Origin: Aureimonas sp. AU20
GTDB lineage: Bacteria > Pseudomonadota > Alphaproteobacteria > Rhizobiales > Rhizobiaceae
Direction: 5' to 3'
DNA length: 28,258 bases
Assembly (NCBI RefSeq): GCF_001442755.1
Contig: NZ_CP006374.1
Coordinates: 1-28,258, forward strand
In this document: one piece after another, positions 27,964-28,258 of the stretch
Position numbering within the stretch: position 1 is the stretch's first letter
Layout: the number at the start of each line of letters is the position of its first letter
Program-made: the position numbers and the translations under genes
The notes under the pieces: generated by a model
The model's database searches: none
What the model was told of the DNA's origin: nothing
Seen by the model: the letters and a program-made list of their open reading frames with translations, nothing else

Positions 27964-28050
27964 TTGACGATGAGGTCAGAGGGGCCTAAATCTGAGGGCA
28001 ACCACGCGCATCAGATCAGGCTCCAGGCGGCTCCCGCTTCGGGGCCTTTT
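27964..28050 (+). ncRNA. Predicted antisense (countertranscript) RNA over the rep leader, with promoter
   Basis: On the plus strand, TTGACG (27964-27969), a 17-nt spacer and TAAATC (27987-27992) form a plausible promoter. A terminator hairpin with four Ts ends at 28050, giving an RNA of about 50-55 nt. No protein gene lies on this strand here, and the region is the leader of the minus-strand Rep candidate. Size, position and terminator match the small counter-transcribed RNAs that control plasmid rep genes, such as repABC ctRNA. Not a sequence-family match; inferred from layout. Confidence 0.5.
28029..28050 (+). terminator. Terminator hairpin of the predicted antisense RNA
   Basis: GGC(t)CCCG-CTT-CGGGGCC stem with one bulged T, followed by TTTT. 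It acts only for plus-strand transcription, although no plus-strand gene precedes it. Confidence 0.6.
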
Positions 28051-28091
28051 CTATGCCTATGGCGTCTCCGCGATGGTGAAGGTGCCCGTCA

Positions 28092-28258
28092 TCACGCGGC
28101 GCTCTGACCGAGCAACGCGAGGTCGGACGGGGTGATATTTTCCGAGCGGGTCTTCGCGATCAGCACGCGCAGAACCTCGGATCGGGATGCAGCGCCGAGC
28201 GTCACCTTGAGGCGGTCCAGTTCGGCAATCTCGCTTTCGTGGAGCACGGCTTCGACCG
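28092..28258 (-). CDS. RHH/MazE-like protein, C-terminal part (starts at 70 across the ends)
   Basis: Fifty-four complete codons plus two bases, ending in TGA at 28092: VEAVLHESEIAELDRLKVTL, then GAASRSEVLRVLIAKTRSEN, then ITPSDLALLGQSAA. It is a textbook RHH: the strand VEAVLHE, helix 1 SEIAELDRLKVTLG, and helix 2 SRSEVLRVLIAK. Its missing N-terminus is supplied in frame by the 70-to-1 fragment, implying circularity. It lies 183 nt upstream of the Rep candidate in the same direction, so it may control replication or be co-transcribed with rep. Confidence 0.85.
   Translation of the reverse strand, partial: VEAVLHESEIAELDRLKVTLGAASRSEVLRVLIAKTRSENITPSDLALLGQSAA

Overview
The window looks like a complete circular replicon of 28,258 bp rather than a slice of a chromosome. 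The minus-strand gene that runs off the left edge (70 down to 1) and the minus-strand gene that enters from the right edge (28258 down to 28092) join in frame into one coherent 78-residue ribbon-helix-helix (RHH) protein. By eye the DNA is GC-rich. The primase, the HWE-type histidine kinase, the DUF3102 protein and the style of the small proteins all point to an alphaproteobacterium, most likely Hyphomicrobiales and possibly Sphingomonadales. No rRNA, tRNA, CRISPR array, relaxase, conjugation genes or transposase were seen.

Layout. (1) 28092 to 70 (across the ends) and 290-2333: maintenance block with an RHH gene, a ParA ATPase plus RHH partner flanked by ACCTTCGAAGGT palindromes, and a tyrosine recombinase. 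(2) 2372-4155: small unknowns, a secreted protein and a HEPN-like protein. (3) 4234-5824, minus strand: RHH regulator, DUF3102 protein and SSB, in one coupled operon. (4) 5925-8453: seven small, mostly unrecognised plus-strand genes. (5) 8450-11929: a cluster of excisionase-like and other helix-turn-helix proteins with paired CTGTTGG inverted repeats. (6) 12094-17147: small conserved unknowns around an HWE histidine kinase and a single-domain response regulator, bracketed by two copies of a GATAAGG/TTTTCGGAAGC repeat. (7) 17252-17680: PemK/MazF-like toxin, followed by a strong terminator. (8) 24947 down to 17824, minus strand: a tightly coupled phage-like operon. It holds an RHH protein, two small proteins, a lysozyme-like virion protein, a 1040-residue ejection-type protein, a set of small proteins sharing an RL.R.E start, and a small-terminase-like protein. 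(9) 25298-27908: primase-polymerase, RHH/HTH regulator and winged-helix Rep candidate, with a predicted small antisense RNA over the rep leader (about 28000-28050).

How it fits together. Rep, primase, SSB, ParA/RHH and the recombinase could replicate, segregate and resolve the plasmid. At least four RHH genes, and the primase, have GCTAGC- or GTTAGC-type palindromes upstream, which suggests a shared regulatory language. The most interesting point is that a phage packaging/ejection module lies on a seemingly complete circle with no recognisable capsid, portal, large terminase or tail genes. Together with a recombinase, AlpA/excisionase-like proteins and a primase, this resembles the gene kit of phage-inducible satellites. 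It could therefore be a plasmid-form satellite that uses a helper phage, or the remains of a phage-plasmid. This is inference; the sequence alone cannot decide between them.
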